A DNA stretch of 64,000 nt from Aquariibacter albus (lineage in GTDB: Bacteria > Pseudomonadota > Gammaproteobacteria > Burkholderiales > Burkholderiaceae_C): contig NZ_JACIVI010000001.1 of NCBI RefSeq assembly GCF_014145335.1, forward strand, positions 62,001-126,000, in the 5' to 3' direction. A model generated the notes under the pieces. That model had not been told where the DNA came from. It saw only the letters and a list, made by a program, of their open reading frames with translations, and did not search any database. The translations under genes and the position numbers were made by a program. This document shows, one piece after another, positions 32,938 through 41,419 of this stretch. Within the stretch, counting starts at the first letter, position 1, and the number at the start of each line of letters is the position of its first letter.

Positions 32938-33292
32938 GACGTAGAGGTCGCGGGGCTGGCTTGCGCTCGGCAAGGGGGGCGGGCAGGAGGATGGTTCAAG
33001 CCTGTTTCTGCTTTCGGTCACCACGCGGCGGGCTTGACGGCTTTTACAGACACTTACTGAGGCCGATGTCGGCTTTTCAGGCTTCAGCAATTCACCGGCC
33101 CGCGACGACAGTGCATGCCGCTTCCTGGGCCCGAGCTGGACATCGGCCCCCGAAGCGACCGACTGAGCCTCGCGACCGCCAGGACCCGCGGTCGATCGTG
33201 TCGCCGTCCGCAAAAAGAACAGCCCGTCCGACGCGCAGGCGCCGGACGGGCTGGGTGGGCAAGGGGGTGGGGCCGGTCGCCCGGCCGCAGCC
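32938..33292. other. Intergenic region upstream of the propeller gene
   Basis: This 355-nt stretch between the FKBP gene and the propeller gene (both minus) holds the FKBP terminator at 33212-33253 and presumably the propeller promoter. I see no clear -10/-35 pair, small gene or RNA. Confidence 0.6.
33212..33253 (-). terminator. Rho-independent terminator
   Basis: CAGCCCGTCCG (33220-33230) pairs exactly with CGGACGGGCTG (33243-33253). On the minus strand the stem is followed by TTCTTTTTG. It lies 40 nt after the FKBP stop. Confidence 0.85.
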
Positions 33293-33775
33293 TCAGCGTC
33301 CGCCGATGGCCAGCAGTTCCACTTCGAAGGTCAGCGTCGCGTTCGGCGGGATCACGCCGCGGCCGGCGCCCCGCGCGCCGTAGGCGATGTGCGGCGGGCA
33401 GGTCAGGCGGGCCTTGCCGCCCACGGCCATGCCCTGCAGGCCCTCGGTCCAGCAGGGGATCACGCCCTGCAGCGGGAAGGAGGCCGGCTGGCCGCGGCTG
33501 TAGCTGCTGTCGAACTCCTCGCCCTTGCGCGGGCCGGCGTCGGCCAGCACGCCGCGGTAATGCACGGTCACGACATCGCGCGCCGTGGGCTTGGCCCCCT
33601 TGCCTTCCTGCAGCGAGAGGAAGACCAGGCCGCTCTCGCGGACCACGGCGCCCGCTTCCTTGGCGGCCTCGACGGCGGCGGCCGAGGCGATCGGTGCCTG
33701 GGCGAAGGCGGGGGCCAGGCTGCCCAGCAGGGCGAGGCCGGTCAGGGCAGGGCGGCAGAGGGACAAGAGGTTCAC
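33293..33775 (-). CDS. FKBP-type peptidyl-prolyl isomerase, periplasmic
   Basis: A 160-residue protein with signal peptide (NLLSLCRPALTGLALLGSLA, ending FAQA) and one FKBP domain (about 60-160). The domain shows VTVHYRGVLADAG, GEEFDSSYSRGQPASF, GVIPCWTEGLQGM and the closing LTFEVELLAI. It catalyses proline isomerisation during folding of exported proteins. The GTG at 33775 has GGAGA 6 nt upstream and gives a clean signal peptide. The ATG at 33817 would add a basic extension before it. Confidence 0.85.
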   Translation of the reverse strand: MNLLSLCRPALTGLALLGSLAPAFAQAPIASAAAVEAAKEAGAVVRESGLVFLSLQEGKGAKPTARDVVTVHYRGVLADAGPRKGEEFDSSYSRGQPASFPLQGVIPCWTEGLQGMAVGGKARLTCPPHIAYGARGAGRGVIPPNATLTFEVELLAIGGR

Positions 33776-33858
33776 GAACAGTCTCCGGACGGGATGGACG
33801 AAAAAGGGCTGGATCATCGTCGCTCGGCCAAGCCCTTGCATCGGGTCCAATCCGGCCC

Positions 33859-34875
33859 GTGCCCGATGCCACCCCCTGCCCCCGCCCGCGCCTGCTGCTC
33901 GCCCCGATGGAGGGCCTGCTCGACGCGACCCTGCGCGACACCCTGACCCGTCTCGACGGCCCGGCCGGCCTCGACCGCTGCGTCAGCGAATTCATTCGCG
34001 TCACCGGCACCCTGCTGCCGCCCAAGGCCTTCCTGCGCATCGTGCCCGAGCTGGCCCAGGGCTCGCGCACGCCGGCCGGCGTGACCGTGCGGCCTCAGCT
34101 GCTGGGCTCCGACCCGGCCTGCCTGGCCGAGAACGCGGCCCGGCTGATCGAGCTTGGCGCCGAGGGCATCGACCTGAACTTCGGCTGCCCGGCCAAGGTG
34201 GTCAACCGCCATGGTGGCGGCGCCATGCTGTTGCGCGAGCCCGAGCGCCTGCGGGCCATCGTCGCCGCGGTGCGGCGTGCGGTGCCGGCCGACCGTCCGG
34301 TCTCGGCCAAGATGCGCCTGGGCTATGACGACGACCGCGATGCCGAGGCCTGCGCCCAGGCCCTGGCCGACGGCGGTGCGGCCGAGATCGTCATCCACGC
34401 CCGCACCCGTGCCCAGGGCTACCGGCCGCCGGCCTGGTGGACGCGGGTCGCCGAGGTGCGCGCCGCGGTGGCCGTGCCGGTGGTCGCCAACGGCGAGATC
34501 TGGACGGTCGACGACGCGCTGCGCTGCCGCGCCGAGGCCGGCGGCCTGGACCTGATGCTCGGCCGCGGCCTGGTGGCCGACCCCGGCCTGGCCCGCGCGC
34601 TGCGTGCCGCCGAGGCCGGCCTGCCCGCCCCCGCCCTGGGCTGGGATGCCCTGCAGCCGCAGATCGCGCACTTCTGGCAGTGCGTGAACGCGCGCATCGA
34701 GGCGCGCCACCGCGCCGGCCGGCTCAAGCAGTGGCTGAACTACCTGCGCCGCGTGCATCCGGCGGCGCAGGGGCTCTACGACGCCGTCCGCACCCTCAAC
34801 GATCCGGCGGCCGTGGCCGCGCGGGTGCTGGGCGAGGCCGCTCAGCGGCGCAGCGGCAGCGGCGCCTCCGCATAG
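33859..34875 (+). CDS. dusC: tRNA-dihydrouridine(16) synthase DusC
   Basis: About 338 residues. It is an FMN enzyme that reduces a uridine in the tRNA D-loop using NADPH. The DusC-type N-terminus LLLAPMEGLLDATLRDTL is seen, together with FNFGCPAK-type motif LNFGCPAKVVNRHGGGAM (active-site Cys), AKMRLGYDD, IVIHARTRAQGY and VVANGEIW. The C-terminal helical domain reads LKQWLNYLRRVHP. The GTG at 33859 fits the homologue's length. The ATG at 33907 is inside the first conserved strand. Its 3' end overlaps the converging propeller gene by 34 nt. Confidence 0.9.
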   Translation: MPDATPCPRPRLLLAPMEGLLDATLRDTLTRLDGPAGLDRCVSEFIRVTGTLLPPKAFLRIVPELAQGSRTPAGVTVRPQLLGSDPACLAENAARLIELGAEGIDLNFGCPAKVVNRHGGGAMLLREPERLRAIVAAVRRAVPADRPVSAKMRLGYDDDRDAEACAQALADGGAAEIVIHARTRAQGYRPPAWWTRVAEVRAAVAVPVVANGEIWTVDDALRCRAEAGGLDLMLGRGLVADPGLARALRAAEAGLPAPALGWDALQPQIAHFWQCVNARIEARHRAGRLKQWLNYLRRVHPAAQGLYDAVRTLNDPAAVAARVLGEAAQRRSGSGASA

Positions 34876-36107
34876 CCGATGCGGATGGTGCGGGCCCGGC
34901 TGAAGCCGTGGAACCACATCCGCGCCTTGCCATTGGCGAAGACCACGGTCGGCGCGATCGGCCCGATGTCGTCGAAGCCGCTGGCCGATTTGCGGACGAT
35001 GGACTGCGGGTTGATCGTCCACGGCCCGTAGGGCGTCGGTGCCTGGGCGATGCCGATCTCGTGTCCCTGGTCGCCCTGCAGCAGGGTGTGGAAGAGGTAG
35101 TACAGCCCGTCCGGCCCCTGCACGATCTCCACCTCGCCCGCGCCGTCCTTGGCGTGCGGCACATCGGCCCGGGTCAGCACCGGTGTGGGGATCTTGGTCC
35201 AGCTGCGACCGTCGCTGGAGCTGGCCGCCAGCACCGTCACTCCGTAGCCCTTCGGACAGTTCGTGAAGCAGTAGGCCGTGTAGAACATCAGCAGCTTGCC
35301 CTGGTACTCGATCAGGCTCGGGCTGCTCATCGTGTCGTTGTCGTAGTTGCCCGGGCTGACCTGCATCACCGGCTGGCCGCCGTTGGCCAGCGTGAAGCGC
35401 AGGCCGTCGGTGGAGGTGGCCAGTCCGAAGGACGCCGGCATCGAGTTGAAGAAGCCGCCGCGGTCCCGGTAGGCCGTGAAGTACAGCAGGTATTCGCCGC
35501 GGAAGCGGACGATGGTCGGCGTCTCGTGGGCGTCGTCGAACTGGCCGGCACGGGTCTTGAGGATGCGGCCGGGCACCTGGGTGTCGCCCGTGGCGGCATC
35601 GGTCCAGCCGATGCCGTCCGGCGACGTCGCCAGACAAATCGCCCCGCGCTGCCGGGTCGTGTCGTAGCAGTTGTAGACCATCTGGAAGAGGCCGTTCTCC
35701 AGCCGCACGCTGGGATCGCCGATCACCGAGTAGGGGCCGCTGAAGACGGGGTCCAGCCACTTCGTCCAGGGGGCCCAGCCGGGCGTCGAGACCGTCGTGC
35801 TGCGGCCCCCCGGTGCCGGCGGCGCGGGCAGGGGGTCGCCAGGGGCCGGTGCGGGAGCGGGCGCCGGAGCCGGCGTTGGGGCCGGTGCAGGGGCCGGTGC
35901 AGGGGCCGGCGCAGGCGCCGGGGCGGGAGCAGGAGCCGGCGCAGGAGCAGGAGCCGGCGAAGGAGCCGGGGCGGGAGCCGGTGCGGGCGCCGGAGCAAAC
36001 AGCGACGCGAGGAAGCTGCCAAGGTCGGCGCGACTCTCGTGGGCGACGAACAGGGTGCTCAGCAGGGCGGCAGTGCCCAGGACATGCAGGCGGGACGGTC
36101 GGTTCAT
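34842..36107 (-). CDS. Secreted GH43-like beta-propeller with Ala-Pro linker
   Basis: A 421-residue paralogue of the gene at 31447-32937. A signal-type N-terminus (1-27, ending HESRA) is followed by a linker of about 50 residues of alternating Ala and Pro. The propeller itself runs from about 108 to 421, with GDPSVRLENGLFQMVYNCYD, FDDAHETPTIVRF and AGEVEIVQGPDGLYYLFHT. The lectin module of the other copy is absent. The rigid linker could pass through a surface layer or hold the domain away from the membrane. No good Shine-Dalgarno sequence precedes the ATG. Glycan substrate inferred. Confidence 0.75.
   Translation of the reverse strand: MNRPSRLHVLGTAALLSTLFVAHESRADLGSFLASLFAPAPAPAPAPAPSPAPAPAPAPAPAPAPAPAPAPAPAPAPTPAPAPAPAPAPGDPLPAPPAPGGRSTTVSTPGWAPWTKWLDPVFSGPYSVIGDPSVRLENGLFQMVYNCYDTTRQRGAICLATSPDGIGWTDAATGDTQVPGRILKTRAGQFDDAHETPTIVRFRGEYLLYFTAYRDRGGFFNSMPASFGLATSTDGLRFTLANGGQPVMQVSPGNYDNDTMSSPSLIEYQGKLLMFYTAYCFTNCPKGYGVTVLAASSSDGRSWTKIPTPVLTRADVPHAKDGAGEVEIVQGPDGLYYLFHTLLQGDQGHEIGIAQAPTPYGPWTINPQSIVRKSASGFDDIGPIAPTVVFANGKARMWFHGFSRARTIRIGYAEAPLPLRR
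35840..35997 (-). repeat. Ala-Pro codon repeat in the propeller gene
   Basis: About 52 codons alternate GCx and CCx, encoding a nearly uninterrupted Ala-Pro run with one Ser and one Thr. Several 12- to 18-bp units recur exactly (GCAGGGGCCGGT type on the plus strand). The region is likely prone to length change. Confidence 0.85.
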
Positions 36108-36383
36108 GGAGGAGGGGACGGGGCGCGCTGCCCGGCCTGACCTCCCATCGGCCAGGTGCGTACGCAGTTCATGGGCCGCCACAGGGCGGTCGACGAGCTG
36201 GTTGGTCCTTGAACGGGACTTCTTGGGGGCCGAGGTGTACTGGCTTACCCGGGGGTCACGTTCTTGCCGCGCCGGTTCGATGTAACAAAACACGTCGGAT
36301 GTATCGCGATGCGCGCGTCCCCCGGCGCGGTGTCGGCCGCAGGCCTCGGTCCGCGGCGGGTGCCCGGGTGGGCGCGCGTCGGC

Positions 36384-37034
36384 TCAGTCGGCCTGCCAGC
36401 GCTCGCGGAGCGCGTCCCAGCCCGCCGTTCCCAGGCGGCGCAGCGTCGCGATGTTGCGCTCGAAGATGGTCGCGGCCTCGGGCACGGCCGCCACCGCGCG
36501 GGCCACGCTGGCCTCGCGCAGCAGATGCAGGGTGGGCCAGGGCGCGCGGTTGCTCGCATGGGCCGGGTCGCCGGGTGCATGCTCGGCAAAGCGCCAGCGC
36601 GGGTGGAAGGCGGCGAGCTGCAGCACGCCGCGCAGGCCGGCGGCCTCGATCGCCGTCTCGGCCACCCCGAGGAAGGCATTGAAGTCGTCGAAGCGGCCGA
36701 GCACCCAGGGATGCACGATCAGCGTGGTGTCGTGCTGGGCCGGGTCGGCGGCGGCCAGGGTCTGCAGGGCCTCGACCAGCTCCGCCAGCAAGGCCTCGGG
36801 CTGGCGCGCCGGGCTGAGCTGCCAGCGGATCTGGCCGCGTGCGGCCACCGCCTTGGCGAAGGGACAGAGGTTCAGGCCGATCACCGCCGCCTCCATCCAG
36901 GCCTGGCTCTGGGCCAGCACGCGGGCGCGGGTGGCTTCGTCCTCGGGGCCGCCGGCCGGGGCTTCCGGCGTGTCCAGGCCGACGGCGCGCCGGAAGCGCG
37001 GGCCGGGGCGGGGGAGCGGGCGGGGACGGACCAT
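36384..37034 (-). CDS. DUF1415 domain-containing protein
   Basis: A 216-residue cytoplasmic protein of the DUF1415 family, common in beta- and gammaproteobacteria and without known activity. Typical segments are IGLNLCPFAKAV, TTLIVHPWVLGRFDDFNAFL, AAFHPRWRFA and NRAPWPTLHLLRE. The ATG at 37034 follows a non-conserved frame extension and gives the family length. It is divergent from the M48 gene, 46 nt away. Confidence 0.85.
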   Translation of the reverse strand: MVRPRPLPRPGPRFRRAVGLDTPEAPAGGPEDEATRARVLAQSQAWMEAAVIGLNLCPFAKAVAARGQIRWQLSPARQPEALLAELVEALQTLAAADPAQHDTTLIVHPWVLGRFDDFNAFLGVAETAIEAAGLRGVLQLAAFHPRWRFAEHAPGDPAHASNRAPWPTLHLLREASVARAVAAVPEAATIFERNIATLRRLGTAGWDALRERWQAD

Positions 37035-37080
37035 GGCGCACGCAGTATCGATGCCGGCCGGCCGCGCTATCGTTGTCGCC

Positions 37081-38661
37081 ATGCACCGCCCGCCTGCCCC
37101 TGCCCCGCTGCCCTCGACCGACCCGGCCGATCCTGGCCCCGCCCCGCGCCGTCCGTCCGCCCTGCGCGGCCTCCGTGTCCGCCTGACGCCGCTGTTGCTG
37201 GCGGGCCTGCTGGCCGCCGGCTGTGCGAGCGTCGTCAACCCGGTCAGTGGCCGCAGCGAGCTGACGGTGATGAGCGAGGCGGACGAGGTCGCGCTCGGTG
37301 CGAAGGAGCACCGGCAGATCCTGGCCCAGCAGGGCGTGGTCGACGATCCGGCCCTGGCGGCCTATGTGGACCGGGTCGGCCAACGCCTGGCTGCGCAGTC
37401 GCACCGCGCCCAGCTGCGCTGGACCTTCACCGTGCTCGACAGCCCCGAGGTCAATGCCTTCGCGCTGCCGGGCGGCTATGTCTATGTGACCCGCGGCATC
37501 CTGGCCGTGCTGCGCGACGAGGCCGAACTGGCCGGCGTGCTCGGCCACGAGATCGGCCATGTCACCGCACGCCACGGCGCGCAGCGCGCCACCCGCCAGC
37601 AGACGGCCGGCCTCGGCGTGCTGGCGGCCACCGTCTTCGGCGCGGCCTTCGGCCTGGGCGATGTCGCGCAGCAGCTGTCCTCGGCCGCGGCGGCCGGCGT
37701 GGTGGCTTCCTACGGCCGCGAGCAGGAACTGCAGGCCGACCAGCTCGGCGCCGAATACCTGGCCCGCAACGACTATGCGCCGCAGCGCATGATCGATGTC
37801 ATCGCCGCCCTCAAGCGTCAGGAGCAGTACGCCGCGGCCCAGGCCCGTGCGGCCGGCCGCGAGCCCGCCAGCGGGGGCAACTGGCTGGCCTCGCATCCCA
37901 GCAATGCGCAGCGCCTGGACCAGATCCGCCGCATCGCCGACGGCTACCCGACGCCCGACAAGCCGGTCGAAGGCCGCAGCGCCTACCTGGCCGCGATCGA
38001 CGGCCTGGACTTCGGCGACAGCCCGGCCCAGGGCCTGGTGCGGGGCCGCGTCTTCGTGCACGGCGGTCTTGGCATCGCGCTGACCGCCCCTGCCGGCTGG
38101 CAGCTGCGCAACACCCCCTCCACCCTGCTCGCCGCCCATCCCGACGGCCAGGTCGGCCTGCTGCTGCGCCCGGTGCCGCCACAGGCCGGCCGCGACCCGC
38201 GCGCGCTGGCGCGCAAGCTCTACGAGCCTGTCGAGCTGCACACCGAGGCACGCACCCTGCACGGCCTGGACGCGACCCTGGTGCAGGGCCGCCGCAAGCT
38301 GCCGAACGGTGGCAGCCAGCCCTTCGAGCTGCTGGTGGTCGACGGGCCTCAGGACAAGCTCTACCTGCTGCAGCAGGCCGGGGCCGCCGAAGCCGTGCGC
38401 CGCGAGCAGGCTGCACTGCGCGAGGCGGCGGCCAGCTTCCGGCCGATGAGTGAGGCCGACCGCCAGCTGGCCCGGCCCTGGAAGCTGCGTGCGGCCGTGC
38501 TGCCGCCGGGCGGCTGGGCCCGGCTGGCAGCCGACACCCCGCTGCCGCCGGGTGAAGCCGAGGCCCTGCTGCGCCTGTTGAACGGGGCCGACCCGGTCGA
38601 CGGCGACACCCGGCCCGCGCCGCGGCCCGGCGACCGCGTGAAGACCGTGCGCGCCGACTGA
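37081..38661 (+). CDS. M48 family metallopeptidase lipoprotein
   Basis: A 526-residue zinc protease of the LoiP/YfgC (BepA) type. A long N-terminus precedes a lipobox LLAAGC near residue 50. The catalytic motif is LGHEIGHVTARHG near 155, with ELQADQLGAEYLA as the third ligand region. The C-terminal 190 residues (GLDFGDSPAQGLVRG onward) are an extra beta-rich domain found in longer members. It should act in the periplasm on misfolded envelope proteins. The ATG at 37081 is the first after the divergent gene. Confidence 0.88.
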   Translation: MHRPPAPAPLPSTDPADPGPAPRRPSALRGLRVRLTPLLLAGLLAAGCASVVNPVSGRSELTVMSEADEVALGAKEHRQILAQQGVVDDPALAAYVDRVGQRLAAQSHRAQLRWTFTVLDSPEVNAFALPGGYVYVTRGILAVLRDEAELAGVLGHEIGHVTARHGAQRATRQQTAGLGVLAATVFGAAFGLGDVAQQLSSAAAAGVVASYGREQELQADQLGAEYLARNDYAPQRMIDVIAALKRQEQYAAAQARAAGREPASGGNWLASHPSNAQRLDQIRRIADGYPTPDKPVEGRSAYLAAIDGLDFGDSPAQGLVRGRVFVHGGLGIALTAPAGWQLRNTPSTLLAAHPDGQVGLLLRPVPPQAGRDPRALARKLYEPVELHTEARTLHGLDATLVQGRRKLPNGGSQPFELLVVDGPQDKLYLLQQAGAAEAVRREQAALREAAASFRPMSEADRQLARPWKLRAAVLPPGGWARLAADTPLPPGEAEALLRLLNGADPVDGDTRPAPRPGDRVKTVRAD

Positions 38662-38696
38662 AGCCAGCGGCCCGCCGCGCCGGTTATCGTGCCCGC

Positions 38697-40172
38697 ATGC
38701 ACGACGACTTCAGCTTCTTCTGGCACGACTACGAGGCCTGGGGCCGCGACCCGCGCCGCACCCGACCGGCCCAGTTCGCCGGCGTCCGCACCGATGCCGA
38801 CCTGAACGAGATCGACGAGCCGGTCTCGATCCACTGCCAGCCGCCCACCGACCTGCTGCCCGAACCCGGCGCGGTGCTGCTGACCGGCATCACGCCCCAG
38901 CTCTGCGCGGCCCGCGGCCTGCCCGAGCACGCCTTCGCAGCTGCCATCGAGGCCCAGCTCGCCCGGCCCGGCACGGTGGGCGTGGGCTACAACTCGATCC
39001 GCTACGACGACGAGGTCACCCGCTTCCTGTTCTGGCGCAACCTGATGGATCCCTATGCCCGCGAGTGGCAGAACCGCTGCGGCCGCTGGGACCTGCTCGA
39101 CGTGATGCGGGCCTGCCATGCCCTGCGGCCCGAAGGCCTGGTCTGGCCCCGGCGCGAGGACGGCCACACCTCCTTCCGGCTGGAGGACCTGACGGCTGCC
39201 AACGGCATCGCCCACGCCAGCGCGCACGACGCACTGTCCGACGTGCGCGCCACCCTGGCCCTGGCCCGCAAGCTGCACGCCGCCCAGCCGCGGCTCTGGG
39301 CCTTCTGCCTCAAGCTGCGCAGCAAGCAGGCGGTGAAGGACGAGTTCGCCGCGGCCGAACGTGCCGGCCGGCCGCTGCTGCACATCTCCGGCATGTACGG
39401 TGCCGAGCGTGGCGGCCTGGCCCTGGTCTGGCCGCTGGCGCCGCACCCGACGAATGGCAACGAGGTGCTGGTCTGGGACTGTGCGGAGGACCCGGCCGTG
39501 CTCGGCACGCTCGACGTGGAGGGCCTGCGCCAGCGCCTCTTCACCCGCCGCGAGGCGCTGCCCGAGGGCCTCAGTCGCCTGCCGATCAAGGGCGTGCACC
39601 TGAACAAGTCGCCCATCGTCGTCAGCCACCTCGGCGCGCTGGGCGCCGCCCAGGCCGCGCGCTGGGGCATCGACCTCGACGCCGCCCAGCGCCATGCCGA
39701 GGCCGCCGCCACGCTGGCGCCCCGCCTGGCCGGGCTCTGGCCCGAGGTCTACCGACGGCCCGAAGCCGCTGCCGACACCGATGTCGATGAAGACCTCTAC
39801 GGCGGCTTCCTGGCCGAGGAGGACCGCCGCAGCCTGGCCCGCCTGCTGGCGCTGCCGGCGGACGAACGCGCCGGGCGCCTGGCCGGCGGCCGCCAGCCGG
39901 CCTTCCACGACGGCCGGCTCGACGAGCTGCTGTTCCGCTACCGTGCGCGCAACTTCCCCGACACCCTGGATGCCGAGGCCCAGGCCCGCTGGGAGGCCCA
40001 CCGCGCCGCCCGCCTGCACCATGGCGCGGCTGGCGCGCTGACGCTGGAGGCCTTCCTCGCCGAGATCGACGGCCTGGCCGAGGCCGCCGAGACCGCCGGC
40101 GACGAGCGCGCGCAAGGCCTGCTGGAAGCCCTGGTCGACTGGGCCACCGAGATCGCGCCGGACGCGGACTGA
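38697..40172 (+). CDS. sbcB: Exodeoxyribonuclease I
   Basis: A 491-residue 3'-5' exonuclease of the DEDDh class that degrades single-stranded DNA. Motifs are FFWHDYEAWG (Exo I), VGYNSIRYDDE (Exo II) and HASAHDALSDVRAT (Exo III). The SH3-like and helical ExoI_C regions follow (LPIKGVHLNKSPIV). The size matches E. coli SbcB. It follows the M48 gene by 35 nt and may be co-transcribed. Confidence 0.93.
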   Translation: MHDDFSFFWHDYEAWGRDPRRTRPAQFAGVRTDADLNEIDEPVSIHCQPPTDLLPEPGAVLLTGITPQLCAARGLPEHAFAAAIEAQLARPGTVGVGYNSIRYDDEVTRFLFWRNLMDPYAREWQNRCGRWDLLDVMRACHALRPEGLVWPRREDGHTSFRLEDLTAANGIAHASAHDALSDVRATLALARKLHAAQPRLWAFCLKLRSKQAVKDEFAAAERAGRPLLHISGMYGAERGGLALVWPLAPHPTNGNEVLVWDCAEDPAVLGTLDVEGLRQRLFTRREALPEGLSRLPIKGVHLNKSPIVVSHLGALGAAQAARWGIDLDAAQRHAEAAATLAPRLAGLWPEVYRRPEAAADTDVDEDLYGGFLAEEDRRSLARLLALPADERAGRLAGGRQPAFHDGRLDELLFRYRARNFPDTLDAEAQARWEAHRAARLHHGAAGALTLEAFLAEIDGLAEAAETAGDERAQGLLEALVDWATEIAPDAD

Positions 40173-40211
40173 GCCGGCACGGTCACCGGACTCAGCCGGA
40201 GGGCGGCCGGC

Positions 40212-40643
40212 TCAGCACTGCCAGGCCGGGCGCAGGCCCGCTTCGCCGGCCCAGTCGCAGGCCAAGCCGGCCAGGTGCAGATGCAGCACGCTGCCATGCG
40301 CGAAGTCCAGCTCCAGCCGCAGCGGGCCGGCCAGGCGCCCCGGCAGGGGCAGGCAGGCCTGCCACTGCCAGCCTCCGGCCGCGGCCGCCGGCCGGCCGAG
40401 CCGCGCCTCGCGCAAACGGCCCAGCCAGTCGCCATCGCCCAGCGGCCGGGGCCGGCCGTCGTCCGGCGCCAGGCGCCGCACCTGCTGCAGGCGCAGCAGC
40501 AGCGGCCGGGCCCAGCCGCCCTCGGGTGCATCCGGTCCAGGGCGAACCCAGGCGGTCGACAGGCGCAGCTGCCATCCGTCGGCCTCCGCCTGCAGGCCGG
40601 CCACCTCGGCCTCGGCCAGCTGAAGCTCCAGCGCCCCGCTCAT
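40212..40643 (-). CDS. Hypothetical protein, last gene of a four-gene overlapping cluster
   Basis: A 143-residue protein with no recognised family. It looks beta-rich (LELQLAEAEVAGLQ, GWQLRLSTAWVRP, LRLELDFAHGSVLHLHLAGL) with no signal peptide or membrane segment. The ATG overlaps the stop of the DUF2189 gene (ATGA), which supports translation. The open frame continues upstream but inside that gene. Confidence 0.6.
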   Translation of the reverse strand: MSGALELQLAEAEVAGLQAEADGWQLRLSTAWVRPGPDAPEGGWARPLLLRLQQVRRLAPDDGRPRPLGDGDWLGRLREARLGRPAAAAGGWQWQACLPLPGRLAGPLRLELDFAHGSVLHLHLAGLACDWAGEAGLRPAWQC

Positions 40644-41419
40644 GCCGCAGGGGCCGGGCCGAGTGCGGCCCGGTAGGCATGCCAGCTGGCATGGCCGAGC
40701 ACCGGCCCGACCAGCAGCAGGCCGAGGAAGCCCGGCAGCATGGCCAGCACGACCAGGCCGGTGATGAGCCCGCCCCACAGCAGCATCACCGGCCCCTGCG
40801 TCAGCACCAGCCGCAGGCTGCACAGGCCGGCGGTGACGGCATCGACCGGGCGATCCAGGATCATGGGGATCGAGATCACGCTGATCGCGTAGATCAGCCC
40901 CGCGAACACCGCGCCCACCGCCAGGTAGGCGGTGATGAAGCCGAGGTGGCTGGGGTCCAGCAGCTTCAGCAGCGAGCCCTTGAAGTCCGGCATGCCCTGG
41001 AAGCTCACGGCGAAGATCACCAGCGCCGCGCGGCCCCACAGCAGCTCCAGCGCGAGCAGCACCAGGCCGAACAGGGCCAGTGCCCCGGTGCGGCGGTCCC
41101 AGGCGAAGAGTGAATCGCCGAAGTCCGGCCGGCGACCGGCCTCCAGCTGCTGGCTGACGCGGTACAGGCCCATGCAGAGGAAGGGGCCCATCAGCAGGAA
41201 GCCGGCCGACAGGGCCAGCACCCAGGCCGGCGCCTGCTCGAAGACCCGCAGCAGGGCCCAGCCCATGCCGGCGAAGCAGGCCCCGTAGAACAGGCCGATG
41301 CCGGGTGCGCGCCGGAAGTCGCCCAGGCCCAGGACGAGCCAGTGAAAGGGCGCGGCCAGGCCCAGCGGGCGCAGGGGCAGGTCGAAGGCCCCGGTCGGCG
41401 GGGTGGGGGCGGAGCTCAT
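40640..41419 (-). CDS. DUF2189 integral membrane protein
   Basis: A 259-residue membrane protein with about six helices, of the DUF2189 family (function unknown). Typical stretches are FHWLVLGLGDFRRAPGIGLFYG and VISIPMILDRPVDAVTAGLCSL. The ATG overlaps the stop of the upstream gene by 4 nt, and its own stop overlaps the next start. All four genes from 42692 down to 40212 are thus likely one transcript. Confidence 0.85.
   Translation of the reverse strand: MSSAPTPPTGAFDLPLRPLGLAAPFHWLVLGLGDFRRAPGIGLFYGACFAGMGWALLRVFEQAPAWVLALSAGFLLMGPFLCMGLYRVSQQLEAGRRPDFGDSLFAWDRRTGALALFGLVLLALELLWGRAALVIFAVSFQGMPDFKGSLLKLLDPSHLGFITAYLAVGAVFAGLIYAISVISIPMILDRPVDAVTAGLCSLRLVLTQGPVMLLWGGLITGLVVLAMLPGFLGLLLVGPVLGHASWHAYRAALGPAPAA

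Noticed and set aside
35797-36285. Gly-Ala repeat protein on the plus strand
   Set aside because: It is the antisense of the Ala-Pro linker in the propeller gene and has no start signal.
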